From the NCBI GenBank assembly GCA_902539195.1, contig CACBHZ010000003.1, positions 21,727 through 85,726 on the forward strand: 64,000 nucleotides of DNA. Reading direction: 5' to 3'. Shown piece after piece: positions 39,594-48,602 of the stretch. The first letter of the stretch is position 1. Each line of letters begins with the position of its first letter. The notes under the pieces were generated by a model. The model worked only from the letters and a program-made list of their open reading frames with translations. It had not been told where the DNA came from and searched no databases. The stretch comes from an uncultured Pelagibacteraceae bacterium (GTDB taxonomy: Bacteria; Pseudomonadota; Alphaproteobacteria; Pelagibacterales; Pelagibacteraceae). A program made the position numbers and the translations under genes.

Positions 39594-41654
39594 GTGAAAT
39601 CTTTTGCTTCAAAATATCGTAATTATTTAACATACATTTTTTTCTTAATACTTTTAATATTTTTAAAAATTAGCAATCCTAGTTTCATAAAATCTATTTC
39701 TTTTTTGAGTTTTGATCTGTATCAGAAAGTATTTCCTCTGATAAAACAGAGCTCCAATGTTATTATAGTTGATATAGATGAGAAAAGTTTAGCTAAATTT
39801 GGGCAATTCCCATGGAATAGATCTATATTTGCAAAAATATTGAGTAACATAAATGAGGCTAAACCAAAGGTAATTGGTTTTGATGTTTTTTTTAGTGAGA
39901 AAGATAAACAAACTCCAGATGAATTTATTAAAGCCTATAATTTAAAATCTTCTGATTTAATTGATAAATTAAAAGATATAGAGAGCCATGACGAATATTT
40001 TACAAAAGAATTAGCAAATACTAAATCTGTTCTTGCAGTTCTTGGAAGTACTGAGAAATCATATAAAAATTACCAGCGTAAACCTAAAGCAAAATTTTTA
40101 TTCAAAGGAGGAGATCCTAATCAATTTATTTATAAATATCCCAGTTCTATTGGTTCTCTCAAATTACTTGAAAATAATGTAAAAGGTTTAGGGTCAATAT
40201 CATTTTTAGATCAAACCGATGGAATAATCAGGTCTTTGCCATTAATTGTTTCTTTTGATAAAAAAATATATCCAACATTAGGATTAGAGATGATCAGGGT
40301 TGGTTCAAAACAAAAAAATTTATTTGTAAGTTTAGATGAAGTTGGAATAAAAAAAATAAGTGTTAGACCACACAAGATTTCTAGTGATAATAATGGGCTA
40401 TTTTGGATAAGATATAAATTACCGCAAAAAAGTCAGTATATTTCCGCTAGTTCTGTTTTTGATGGGAATTTTGATAGAGCAAGATTTGAAAATAAATTCG
40501 TTTTAATAGGTGCTTCCGCCCAAGGGCTTTTTGACCTAGTTAAAACACCATTAGGTATAATAATGCCAGGAGTAGAGGTCCATGCCAATGTAATAGAAAA
40601 TATATTGGACAAATCTTATTTACTGAGAAATCCAGAAATTTATCTAATTGAACTTTTGTTAACTATTATTTTAGCAACAGTTATATTTATCTTATCCCAA
40701 AAAATTAGACCAAAATATAGTTTACCTGTTTTTATTTTAGGCTTTTTTTCAATTATTATAACAGGTTTTGCTTTTTATTATTTTAGAGCAGAGTTGATTG
40801 ATATCAGTTATCCAGTCTTTATTTTATTAGTAACATTTTTAACAGGTCTTTACTTTAGATTTATACAAGAAAACAGATTCGCTCTAGAAAATTTAAAGAA
40901 AGAGACAAAATTACTAAGAGAAAGAGAGTTAGCTGGAGATGTACAAAAAAGCCTGTTTCCAGAAATCACTAAATATCAAAATTTTCTTTATGCAAAAAAT
41001 ATACCAGCAAGAGATGTTTCAGGTGATTATTATGATTTAATAAACGTTGGAAAAAATGAATATTATTTTTCTTTAGCGGATGTATCGGGAAAGGGAGTAA
41101 AAGCTGGAATGTATATGGCAAAAGCGTCATCTACATTTAGAGCACTGTCCAAATTATCCATGCCATTAGAGAAAGTTGTTTTTTTAGTAAACAATGAGTT
41201 GGTAGAATCTAAATTTAAGGGAATGTTCGTTACTGCTGTTTTTGGAAAATTTAACACAGATACAGGAGATGTAACATTTGTTAATGCTGGGCACGAAAGT
41301 ATAATGTTATTTGATAAAAGTTTGAAATTTGAATTTTTAAAATCTGAATTACCTCCTTTAGGAATAGTTAAATACTTTACAGAGAGTATGGTGGTTTCAA
41401 AAACTATTAATTTGAAAGATAAAACATTTGTAGTTTATACAGATGGAGTTACAGAAGGATATTTAGAAAATGGAAAAGAGTTAGGAGCAGAGGGTGTGCA
41501 AGAAATTATAAAAAATTTAAAAGATGTAAATCCATCAACTATTGTTGAGGGAATTGCATCTAAATTAAATTGGGGAGCAGATAAATTGAGAGATGATATT
41601 ACTTGCTTAGCTTTAAATTTTGAAAATACTGAATTAATGAAAACAAAAAAATGA
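39594..41654 (+). CDS. CHASE2-sensor membrane protein with SpoIIE (PP2C) phosphatase domain
   Basis: A 686-residue receptor phosphatase. One helix near residues 11-26 is followed by an extracytoplasmic CHASE2 domain (about 30-345) with VIIVDIDEKSLAKFGQFPWN and VIGFDVFFSEKD. Three more helices occupy about 348-425. A linker coil leads to a SpoIIE/RsbU phosphatase domain (about 440-675) with metal-binding aspartates in VSGDYYDLI, SLADVSGKGVKAG, YTDGVTEG and LRDDITCLAL. It would dephosphorylate a cytoplasmic anti-anti-sigma-like partner on an envelope signal. The start is GTG at 39594. Its ATGA overlap with the next gene, and the FecR gene beyond, tie it to that cassette. Confidence 0.9.
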   Translation: MKSFASKYRNYLTYIFFLILLIFLKISNPSFIKSISFLSFDLYQKVFPLIKQSSNVIIVDIDEKSLAKFGQFPWNRSIFAKILSNINEAKPKVIGFDVFFSEKDKQTPDEFIKAYNLKSSDLIDKLKDIESHDEYFTKELANTKSVLAVLGSTEKSYKNYQRKPKAKFLFKGGDPNQFIYKYPSSIGSLKLLENNVKGLGSISFLDQTDGIIRSLPLIVSFDKKIYPTLGLEMIRVGSKQKNLFVSLDEVGIKKISVRPHKISSDNNGLFWIRYKLPQKSQYISASSVFDGNFDRARFENKFVLIGASAQGLFDLVKTPLGIIMPGVEVHANVIENILDKSYLLRNPEIYLIELLLTIILATVIFILSQKIRPKYSLPVFILGFFSIIITGFAFYYFRAELIDISYPVFILLVTFLTGLYFRFIQENRFALENLKKETKLLRERELAGDVQKSLFPEITKYQNFLYAKNIPARDVSGDYYDLINVGKNEYYFSLADVSGKGVKAGMYMAKASSTFRALSKLSMPLEKVVFLVNNELVESKFKGMFVTAVFGKFNTDTGDVTFVNAGHESIMLFDKSLKFEFLKSELPPLGIVKYFTESMVVSKTINLKDKTFVVYTDGVTEGYLENGKELGAEGVQEIIKNLKDVNPSTIVEGIASKLNWGADKLRDDITCLALNFENTELMKTKK

Positions 41655-42967
41655 GAATATTTTTTTTTATATTTATTTTGATTTTTGTTCAAACAAAATT
41701 GTCGGCTGCAGAAATAACCTATCAAGAAATTCTAGAAAATCCTACAGATTTAGAATTAAATTTAAATTATGCAAAGCAACAGGAAAAAACTGGAAATCTT
41801 AAGTTGACTATATCAACTCTGGAACGATTGAATATGTTATATCCAGAAAATTTAGATATTAAGCTTTATTTACTCTCAATATTAATAGAGATGGACTCTG
41901 CAGTTAAGGTCGATCTTATGGTTAGAACAATGATGAATGACCCAAATACATCTGATGAAACAAAAAAAACTATAGCAAAATTATTAACTAGTACTTCTGA
42001 TGAAAAAGATAGCAAATGGTTTGCTTACCTAGATTTAAAATATTTACAAACTGATGAAAACAATGTCAGTGGAATAACTAAAACAAAAAAGTTATTACAA
42101 GAAGATAATTTAATTCCTTATCCAGCTGTTGATGATAAACTTGTAGTAGAGAAAGACAAAACTTTTAACAGAACAGCAGCATTAACTGTAGGAAGAAATA
42201 TTAACGACACTTCATCGGCATTTTTCAATATAAGTTTGGATGTCAAAACTATAGGTAAAAAAGTTACAGGAGATAGTGATACAATTTCTTCATCTTTAAG
42301 TTATTTTAAAATATTAGGAAATAATTATATCTCTCCTTATGCGTATTGGAGTAAACCTAATTATAGAAGAGCAGAAGATTATGAAACTAAAGGTTATGGA
42401 TTAAGCAATACTTATTTTTTTAATGATAAACATAATATTAATTATGGATTATCATTCTCTGAAACTTCTTATAATATGAGTGCAGCTTTTAGTACTGCTG
42501 ATGATAATAATAATGATACTTATTCAAGCTATATAAAGCACAATTTTAATTTTACAAAAAAAAGTCAATTAGGAACTAAGCTAATTTTAAATAGAGTAGA
42601 GGCAAAAAAAGAGTTTGATAGTTACGATTCGTCTGGAATTAATCTTACATATTCTCATTTTTTCCAAATTGGCACATTAAAACTTAGCAGTACTTATCTT
42701 AGAAATGCTTATGATAAGCCTGAAACATTTTTAAGTGAATTTAAAACTAGAGATGATGAAAGTTTCGTAAATTCGATATCATTAGAAGGACAAATTGACC
42801 AACTTATACCATTTATCAAAAATTCAAAATATTCTGATGGGATTTTTTATACTTTAAATTTTAGAAACTCTGATGTAAGTTCAAACATTGCTAACCATGA
42901 TGTAGAAAGAAAATTTTTTACCATTGGTTTAACAAAAAGATTTAATTTGAATGAATTATTTAAATAA
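41651..42967 (+). CDS. TPR-containing outer-membrane beta-barrel protein, Slam/type XI secretion-like
   Basis: A 438-residue exported protein: signal peptide (MRIFFFIFILIFVQ, cleaved near LSAAE), a helical TPR-like region about residues 25-115 (NLNYAKQQEKTGNLKLTIST), then a long beta-rich part from about 125 with alternating strands. It ends VERKFFTIGLTKRF plus a short tail, close to the terminal-strand pattern of outer-membrane barrels. The TPR-then-barrel layout and the SN-x-YxR-x-K-F-like ending resemble Slam (DUF560) proteins, which move surface lipoproteins or secreted proteins across the outer membrane. This is layout-based inference. It is coupled to the CHASE2 gene (ATGA) and overlaps the FecR gene by 17 bases. 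Confidence 0.6.
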   Translation: MRIFFFIFILIFVQTKLSAAEITYQEILENPTDLELNLNYAKQQEKTGNLKLTISTLERLNMLYPENLDIKLYLLSILIEMDSAVKVDLMVRTMMNDPNTSDETKKTIAKLLTSTSDEKDSKWFAYLDLKYLQTDENNVSGITKTKKLLQEDNLIPYPAVDDKLVVEKDKTFNRTAALTVGRNINDTSSAFFNISLDVKTIGKKVTGDSDTISSSLSYFKILGNNYISPYAYWSKPNYRRAEDYETKGYGLSNTYFFNDKHNINYGLSFSETSYNMSAAFSTADDNNNDTYSSYIKHNFNFTKKSQLGTKLILNRVEAKKEFDSYDSSGINLTYSHFFQIGTLKLSSTYLRNAYDKPETFLSEFKTRDDESFVNSISLEGQIDQLIPFIKNSKYSDGIFYTLNFRNSDVSSNIANHDVERKFFTIGLTKRFNLNELFK

Positions 42968-43526
42968 AACATTAATTGTAGTTTTTTTATTGTTTGCAAG
43001 TGTTGCAAATGCAAGCAACAATAGTTTTGTTGGTATTATTGGGGCTGCAATTGGCGATATAAAAAATCAAAAAGATGAAAAACTTGTGAATGGATCAAAA
43101 ATATTTTTTGGTGATACTATAATATCAAATAGTAAATCAAATGCACAAATATTATTTCTTGATCAAACTGTATTAACTTTAGGTGAGGAAACGGAACTTA
43201 CTATTGACGAATTTGTTTATGATCCAAATAGTCAAGACGGTTCTTTTGTTTCAACTGTAAAAACAGGAACAGTTAAGTTCATTACTGGTCAGATAAGTAA
43301 AAAAAATCCTGATAATCTCGAGGTTAAAGTTCCAGCAGGAACATTGGGTGCACGTGGCACAGAATTTGTTGTATTGTCAGAATCCAATAATGAAAGCACT
43401 GTTGTATTATTAGGACCAGGTCCTAATAATACTTTAGGAATGATACCAGGAAATTTAATATTATCTGATGGAGTAAATTCAGTTGATATAACAAATCCGG
43501 GATTTGAAGCGATGGTAAAAAATTAA
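42951..43526 (+). CDS. Periplasmic FecR-domain protein
   Basis: A 191-residue exported protein: signal peptide (LNKTLIVVFLLFASVANA, cleaved before SNNSF) and then one FecR domain (about 50-145) with LVNGSKIFFGDTIISNSKSN, FLDQTVLTLGEETELTIDEF and KVPAGTLGARGTEFVV. It lacks the N-terminal anti-sigma helix and membrane segment of true FecR regulators, so it is a soluble periplasmic form. Such stand-alone FecR proteins are often found beside CHASE2-domain enzymes (recollection, not searched), which suggests it could be a ligand or scaffold for the CHASE2 sensor. Its stop is followed directly by the next gene's ATG. Confidence 0.85.
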   Translation: MNYLNKTLIVVFLLFASVANASNNSFVGIIGAAIGDIKNQKDEKLVNGSKIFFGDTIISNSKSNAQILFLDQTVLTLGEETELTIDEFVYDPNSQDGSFVSTVKTGTVKFITGQISKKNPDNLEVKVPAGTLGARGTEFVVLSESNNESTVVLLGPGPNNTLGMIPGNLILSDGVNSVDITNPGFEAMVKN

Positions 43527-44564
43527 ATGACAAATATCTTATTTTTAATTAAAACAATTTTCATAATTTTAATATTCAATTCTTATTCGTTTGCGGTTGT
43601 ATCAACTCCAACTCCAACGACAACTTTAAGTAAAATAGCAAATTCCATGAGTTATTCAGCAAATAATACATCTCAAAATGTTACAAGTAATACTAGTAGC
43701 ACTACATCAAAATTAATAAATTCATCAAAATTAACTGCCGGCATTCAAAAGTCTGCTGAAAAATTTGGACTAACAATAGATGCTGATGCAGCAGCAATTG
43801 TTGCTAGCATCGATACTTCAAGTGTTGAGTCTATGTCAAAAGCACTTGCATCATTAGAAGATAATTATGCTCATTTGGATGATGATTATGTTCAAACCAT
43901 TGATCAAGATACAATTATTTACGACAGTGGCTGGGTAACATTGAGTAAAGTTACTGGTGGATCCTTAAATTATACAAGCAATAATAATGTATTTAAATCA
44001 GGTGCATCACAACAGGTTAGATCTCAGGTATATGTTAATTTTAAAAAAAGAGATATTTTCGCCGATGTGGATACAAAAATCACAAGAGCTGTTGGAGCAG
44101 GAGGAAATTATGATTCTACTGGAGGTACTGAAATTGCAACAAGTTGGAGAACAGGCACAGCAACATTTAGTGACCTGCCTATAGTAGCAACTGATGACCA
44201 AAGGATTGGTGACGGCTGGGGATCATACAATGCGGTATTTGCAGGACAACAGGATAAATTCAGCACGATGAAGAAAAGTACTACAACTCTTCAAGATGCC
44301 TGCACACACTGTGATGCTGGAAGTTATTGGACAGTTAAGCAAAACCATATTGAGGAATATAACAATAATGTAAATGATACTAGTTCATACGGTTCAATAT
44401 ATTTTTATGGTAAATTTACTACAGCATCAGAAGGAGCAGAAGGTGTTGGAAATTTTGTACTAGAAGGCGGTTTCACAGCTGACGGAGCTTCAGAACAAGA
44501 ATTTGTAGAGTCTATTGAAAGATATGAAGCGACCGGTACACTCACAGCAAAAGCTGCAGAATAA
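43527..44564 (+). CDS. Secreted protein of unknown function with a CxxC motif
   Basis: A 345-residue protein I do not recognise. A signal peptide (IIFNSYSFA-like end near residue 23) leads into a Thr/Ser/Asn-rich low-complexity stretch (25-70), then an acidic helical segment. A beta-rich domain (about 130-345) contains VYVNFKKRDIFADVDTKI, LQDACTHCDAGSYW (cysteines 259 and 262) and IYFYGKFTTASEGAEGVGNF. The strand pattern loosely recalls the TbpB-like barrel carried by cargo of Slam exporters. Position two genes after the Slam-like protein makes it a candidate cargo (inference). It abuts the FecR gene with no gap and converges on the GAF-SpoIIE gene. Confidence 0.6.
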   Translation: MTNILFLIKTIFIILIFNSYSFAVVSTPTPTTTLSKIANSMSYSANNTSQNVTSNTSSTTSKLINSSKLTAGIQKSAEKFGLTIDADAAAIVASIDTSSVESMSKALASLEDNYAHLDDDYVQTIDQDTIIYDSGWVTLSKVTGGSLNYTSNNNVFKSGASQQVRSQVYVNFKKRDIFADVDTKITRAVGAGGNYDSTGGTEIATSWRTGTATFSDLPIVATDDQRIGDGWGSYNAVFAGQQDKFSTMKKSTTTLQDACTHCDAGSYWTVKQNHIEEYNNNVNDTSSYGSIYFYGKFTTASEGAEGVGNFVLEGGFTADGASEQEFVESIERYEATGTLTAKAAE

Positions 44565-44572
44565 TATTAAAA

Positions 44573-45862
44573 CTATTTTCCATCAATTACCACAATTGTT
44601 AGATCATCTTTTTGAATGTGACCAGCATTAAGAATATCATCTATCATAGTTTTTAATCTCTCATTAATTGGGGTTGATTGATATTTTTTTATGTAATTTT
44701 CAAATCCTTCAGAGCCTAACATTTCTCCATTTGGATTTTTAATTTCAGTGATACCGTCTGTAAAAATATACATAGAGCTATTTTCAAATGGAATTGTATG
44801 TTCAGGATATTTTGTTTTAGGCATAATTCCTAAGGGTGGACCAGCCTCTGAAAAATTACTAAATGCCCCATCTGCAGATAAGATTAAAGGTGGTTCATGT
44901 CCTGCACTTGAAAGTAGCAATTCATTTTTATTTGAGTCATATATTCCTATCAGCATAGTAACAAACATACCTCTTGAAATTGTTTCACATATTTCATTAT
45001 TAAGCTGAAATAATAAATCAGACGCAGAAAGATTAGTTTTACTTAAACATCTATAAAGACTAGACGCTTTTGACATTAAAAGTGAAGACTTTATTCCTTT
45101 TCCAGAGACATCAGCCACGCCAAATCCATATTTACCATCACCTAAATCTGAAAAATTATAAAAATCACCAGATACAACTTTGGCTGGGATATTTATACCT
45201 GAGATTGGAAAGTCTTTATCTTTATTTTTTGATAATAATGATCTTTGAATTTCACCTACAATCTCAACTTCTTTCTGTATTTTATTTTTTTCAACCATCT
45301 CTTTTGCCATTTTTGCATTTCTAATAGCTAAAGCAGCTGGTGCAGAGAGAGTTTCTAAAAGCTTTCTATCATCCTCAATAAACAATTTATCATCGGTTTT
45401 TTTATTTAAACAGTGGATTACACCAATACATTCATTTGCAGCAATTAAAGGAGAACATAAAACTGAGTAGGTTGTAAAATTTGTTTTATTATCGAGGTCA
45501 AAATAAAATTCTGCTATTTCACGTACATCTTTTCTTACGTTACCAACACGGATACACTTCCTTTGTTCGACAGCTTTACCCATAACTCCATCTTTTAAAT
45601 CTAGCTCGTACTCATCTAAATAATCTTGATGTAGAGATGCGATACATTCAAATTTTTTCTTTTCTTCGTTAATTAAAAATATATTCGCAGCTTGCGCATT
45701 TAGTCTTGCAATAATAACCCTAAGTGCATTCATTAGGGTATCATTCAAATCTAGAGATAAAGCGAAATCCTGATTCATTTTTGTGACAAGTTCTAAATCA
45801 ACATTAACTTGTTCAGCTTCTTTTTTAGGTTCAACTGGTTTTTTTGATTTAAATAGAAACAT
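44573..45862 (-). CDS. GAF-domain SpoIIE (PP2C) serine phosphatase
   Basis: A soluble cytoplasmic phosphatase of 429 residues with no membrane segment. A GAF sensor domain (about 30-185, with GVMGKAVEQRKCIRVGNV and NECIGVIHCLNKKTD) is joined by a helix to a SpoIIE domain (about 205-425). The phosphatase motifs are VVSGDFYNFSDLGDG, GVADVSGKGIKSSLLM, SSAGHEPPL, FTDGITEIKN and QKDDLTIVVID. It is clearly a paralogue of the C-terminal half of the CHASE2 protein at 39594; compare MSKASSLYRCLSK with MAKASSTFRALSK. It probably dephosphorylates a STAS-domain partner not in the window. It is convergent with the unknown secreted protein gene, 8 bases away. Confidence 0.9.
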   Translation of the reverse strand: MFLFKSKKPVEPKKEAEQVNVDLELVTKMNQDFALSLDLNDTLMNALRVIIARLNAQAANIFLINEEKKKFECIASLHQDYLDEYELDLKDGVMGKAVEQRKCIRVGNVRKDVREIAEFYFDLDNKTNFTTYSVLCSPLIAANECIGVIHCLNKKTDDKLFIEDDRKLLETLSAPAALAIRNAKMAKEMVEKNKIQKEVEIVGEIQRSLLSKNKDKDFPISGINIPAKVVSGDFYNFSDLGDGKYGFGVADVSGKGIKSSLLMSKASSLYRCLSKTNLSASDLLFQLNNEICETISRGMFVTMLIGIYDSNKNELLLSSAGHEPPLILSADGAFSNFSEAGPPLGIMPKTKYPEHTIPFENSSMYIFTDGITEIKNPNGEMLGSEGFENYIKKYQSTPINERLKTMIDDILNAGHIQKDDLTIVVIDGK

Positions 45863-45907
45863 TTATTTAACTAGTATTTTAAGCAATTTTTGGTAAATTT
45901 TTCAACA

Positions 45908-46021
45908 ATGGAGATTATAATTAATACACCTAATTTATACATCCATCTTCAAGATGCAGTTTTAATGGTTCAGTATGTAATAGATGGATTAATTCACATT
46001 ACATCAAGCATTAAATTATAA
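45908..46021 (+). CDS. Possible 37-residue small protein
   Basis: In the 168-base gap before the prepilin peptidase, ATG at 45908 opens a frame MEIIINTPNLYIHLQDAVLM and so on to TAA at 46019, 9 bases before the next start. It could form one amphipathic helix. There is no Shine-Dalgarno site and no family is recognised; chance is likely in DNA this AT-rich. Confidence 0.2.
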   Translation: MEIIINTPNLYIHLQDAVLMVQYVIDGLIHITSSIKL

Positions 46022-46030
46022 TCATATTCT

Positions 46031-46795
46031 GTGGATATACTTTTTGTAATTATTTTAGGAGGTCTGTGGGGAAGTTTTGCAAATGTTTGTATTTATAGAC
46101 TTCCGATGGATAAAGGAGTTGTATCTGGTAGATCGTTTTGCCCAAAATGTAAAAAATTAATTACTTGGAAAGATAATATTCCTATAATTTCATACCTATT
46201 TTTAAATGGAAAATGCAGACGCTGTAAAAAAAAAATTTCACCTCAATATTTAATAGTCGAGTTAATTGCAATTACTTATTTTTTGGGGATTTATTATTTA
46301 TTTGGTATTAGCTTAACTACCTTACTTTTTTTAATTTTAGGACTATCTTTTATTATAATTTTCATCATTGACTTAAAATATTACATCATTCCTAATGCAT
46401 TAACTTTTTCTTTAATGGTAATTGGTTTTATAAAATCTTTTGATCCAAATTTAAATCCAATTTTCCCAAACTATATAAATTCTTTAATTGGAGGAATTTT
46501 TGGATATTTGATTATTTGGTCCATAATTTATTTTTATAAACAAGTTAGAAATAAAGAGGGAATGGGTTTAGGTGATGCTAAACTTCTATCAGCAATTGGA
46601 TTCTGGTTTGGATGGATCTCAATACCTTTTGTAATATTTTTATCATCTATAATAGCTTTATTATTTGTAATCCCTAGTCTAATGAAAAAATCAAAAAAAC
46701 TTTCATCTCAAATCCCATTTGGTCCATACATCATTATTGGCACATTGATATATTTAATTTTTGAAAGTAATATTCGATCTATAATTTTTTATTAA
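46031..46795 (+). CDS. pilD: Type IV prepilin peptidase and N-methyltransferase
   Basis: An inner-membrane aspartyl protease that cuts the leader of type IV prepilins and methylates the new N terminus. It is 254 residues with about seven helices. The cytoplasmic zinc-type domain has C37-x-x-C40 and C62-x-x-C65 (SFCPKCKKLITWKDNIPIIS). The catalytic aspartates are D113 in IIDLKYYIIPN and D181 in GMGLGDAKLLSA. The start is GTG at 46031. It would process the FimT, PilV, PilW and PilX pilins encoded at 57912-60673. Confidence 0.95.
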   Translation: MDILFVIILGGLWGSFANVCIYRLPMDKGVVSGRSFCPKCKKLITWKDNIPIISYLFLNGKCRRCKKKISPQYLIVELIAITYFLGIYYLFGISLTTLLFLILGLSFIIIFIIDLKYYIIPNALTFSLMVIGFIKSFDPNLNPIFPNYINSLIGGIFGYLIIWSIIYFYKQVRNKEGMGLGDAKLLSAIGFWFGWISIPFVIFLSSIIALLFVIPSLMKKSKKLSSQIPFGPYIIIGTLIYLIFESNIRSIIFY

Positions 46796-46809
46796 TCAAA
46801 AAAACTTAA

Positions 46810-47688
46810 ATGTTTGCAAATATAATATCAAATACTTCTAAAACTATAGTTGGCAATGTAGATAAAATTAAACTAACTCTAGCTGCAATCATTTCTGAAG
46901 GAAGTATTTTAATTGAAGATTACCCAGGTTCAGGAAAAACTACATTTGCAAAAGTAATAACTTCGAGTTTAGGACTTAACTTTAAAAGAATCCAATTCAC
47001 ATCTGATTTATTACCTAGTGACGTTCTTGGATTCAATATTTTATCTGATGATAAGTTAAAATTTCAGAAAGGTCCTATCTTTACAAATATTGTTTTGGCA
47101 GATGAACTAAATAGGGGAAGCCCAAAAGCTCAAAGTGCATTCTTAGAAGCAATGGAAGAAAAAAATGTTACAATAGATGGCGAGAGCTATAATTTACCAG
47201 AACCATTTTTTGTCATTGCAACTCAAAATCCTATGGATACTTCTGGAACAAGTTCTTTACCAGATTCACAGTTGGATCGTTTCATGATCTCTTATTCTTT
47301 GTCTGATTTAGATCAAAAAGAAAAAATTTTAATGTTAAAAAAAAATATCTCTTTTTCAAATTCTGCTAATGAAACAATTAATTGGTCTCAAATTAATGAT
47401 AAAAAAAATGAGATAACTGTAAAAGACGAGATTTATCAATATGTTGTTGAAATAGAACAAACAATAAAAGCTTTAGGGCAAAATATATATATTTCAGCAA
47501 GGTGCATGAAGCAAATAATTGACTTAGCTAAAGGCTGGGCAATTGTTAATGGAAATGATTATGTTTCCCATCAAGACATAAAAGATACAATACCTTATAT
47601 TTTAAGACACAGAATAAAGTTTTTAAATCAACAGGATAAACTTAGTTATGTTAATAAAGAAATCCTTGAAAAAATTAATATTGGATAA
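46810..47688 (+). CDS. MoxR-family AAA+ ATPase
   Basis: A chaperone-like AAA+ ATPase of 292 residues. Walker A is DYPGSGKTTFAK, Walker B VLADELNRGSPKAQSAFLEA, sensor 1 ATQNPMD, and LPDSQLDRFM the arginine-finger region. MoxR proteins act with DUF58 and vWA partners in maturing envelope complexes. Here it is followed with a one-base overlap by DUF58, then a transglutaminase protein. No vWA/BatA gene is present, so the client is unknown. Confidence 0.93.
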   Translation: MFANIISNTSKTIVGNVDKIKLTLAAIISEGSILIEDYPGSGKTTFAKVITSSLGLNFKRIQFTSDLLPSDVLGFNILSDDKLKFQKGPIFTNIVLADELNRGSPKAQSAFLEAMEEKNVTIDGESYNLPEPFFVIATQNPMDTSGTSSLPDSQLDRFMISYSLSDLDQKEKILMLKKNISFSNSANETINWSQINDKKNEITVKDEIYQYVVEIEQTIKALGQNIYISARCMKQIIDLAKGWAIVNGNDYVSHQDIKDTIPYILRHRIKFLNQQDKLSYVNKEILEKINIG

Positions 47689-48602
47689 TGGAAATCCAAT
47701 CCAGACCTTTTAACTTTAATTTCAAAAGTTTCTTTAATCTCAAAAAAGATGCAAAAATTTATATTTATCCTAACCTTAATGGCTTAGGTTTAGGCTTATT
47801 TATTTTTTTTTGCTTTTTAATCTCAGTATTTTATGAAAATAATTCAGGTCTCTTAATTTCAATAGTAATTTTCTTTGTTTTTTTTATATCAATATTCATT
47901 TCACACCAAAATATTAGTAAACTCGATTTTATATGCAAAGACGAGTATTTAGTTGAGGCAGAAACTGTAAATTCAATTAATTTTCAAATCTTAAATTCGT
48001 CAAAAGAAAAAAAAATTAATATTGATATAGAATACAATAAAAAAAACGTTGGTAATTATAATTTTATCGAAAGACTTAATTTTTTTAAAATAGAGTATCA
48101 AAGTAAACTTAGAGGCAAATCTTATTTTTATCCTATAACACTTAAATCGATTTATCCCTTTGGAGTGATGCGAACTAAGGTTATTTTTAATACAAAGAGT
48201 GAAATAATTATTTATCCAAAAAAAGTTTTTCCAAGCGACGAATTATTAAAAGAATTTAAAATAATTAATATCATTAATGCAGATGAATTTGATGGCATTG
48301 ATGAATTTAAAAATGGTGATAGTTTTTCTAAAATTGCATGGAAAAAATCGATAATTAACGACAAAAGATATGTTAAAACTTTCAGTGATACTGAAAAATT
48401 GTCGAATCTAATTTTAGATTTAGATAAATATCCTCATATTGAATTTGAAAAATTACTAAATTACTCATCTTATATAGTTAATTATTGTTACGAAAAAAAA
48501 TTGAACTTGAAAATAAAGCATAAAGAACAGGAATTATATCTAAACGATAACAATCAATCTTTAAATCGAATATTAAAATATTTTGCCGATGTTAAAAATT
48601 AA
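47688..48602 (+). CDS. DUF58 membrane protein
   Basis: A 304-residue protein with two N-terminal membrane segments (about residues 30-72). A beta-rich region follows (YPFGVMRTKVIFNTKSEI), then the DUF58 signature with a degenerate vWA-like look (FKNGDSFSKIAWKKSI near residue 205). It is the usual partner of MoxR and of transglutaminase/DUF3488 proteins. Its last 20 bases overlap the next gene. The role is unknown; envelope assembly is suspected from related clusters. Confidence 0.85.
   Translation: MEIQSRPFNFNFKSFFNLKKDAKIYIYPNLNGLGLGLFIFFCFLISVFYENNSGLLISIVIFFVFFISIFISHQNISKLDFICKDEYLVEAETVNSINFQILNSSKEKKINIDIEYNKKNVGNYNFIERLNFFKIEYQSKLRGKSYFYPITLKSIYPFGVMRTKVIFNTKSEIIIYPKKVFPSDELLKEFKIINIINADEFDGIDEFKNGDSFSKIAWKKSIINDKRYVKTFSDTEKLSNLILDLDKYPHIEFEKLLNYSSYIVNYCYEKKLNLKIKHKEQELYLNDNNQSLNRILKYFADVKN

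Noticed and set aside
43600..43720. Ser/Thr/Asn-rich stretch as a sign of frameshift or non-coding DNA
   Set aside because: The frame is continuous from a signal peptide to a beta-rich domain; such linkers are common in exported proteins.
44007..44201. Opposite-strand frame inside the unknown secreted protein gene
   Set aside because: It is wholly internal to a longer gene with signal peptide and operon position, and its composition is implausible.
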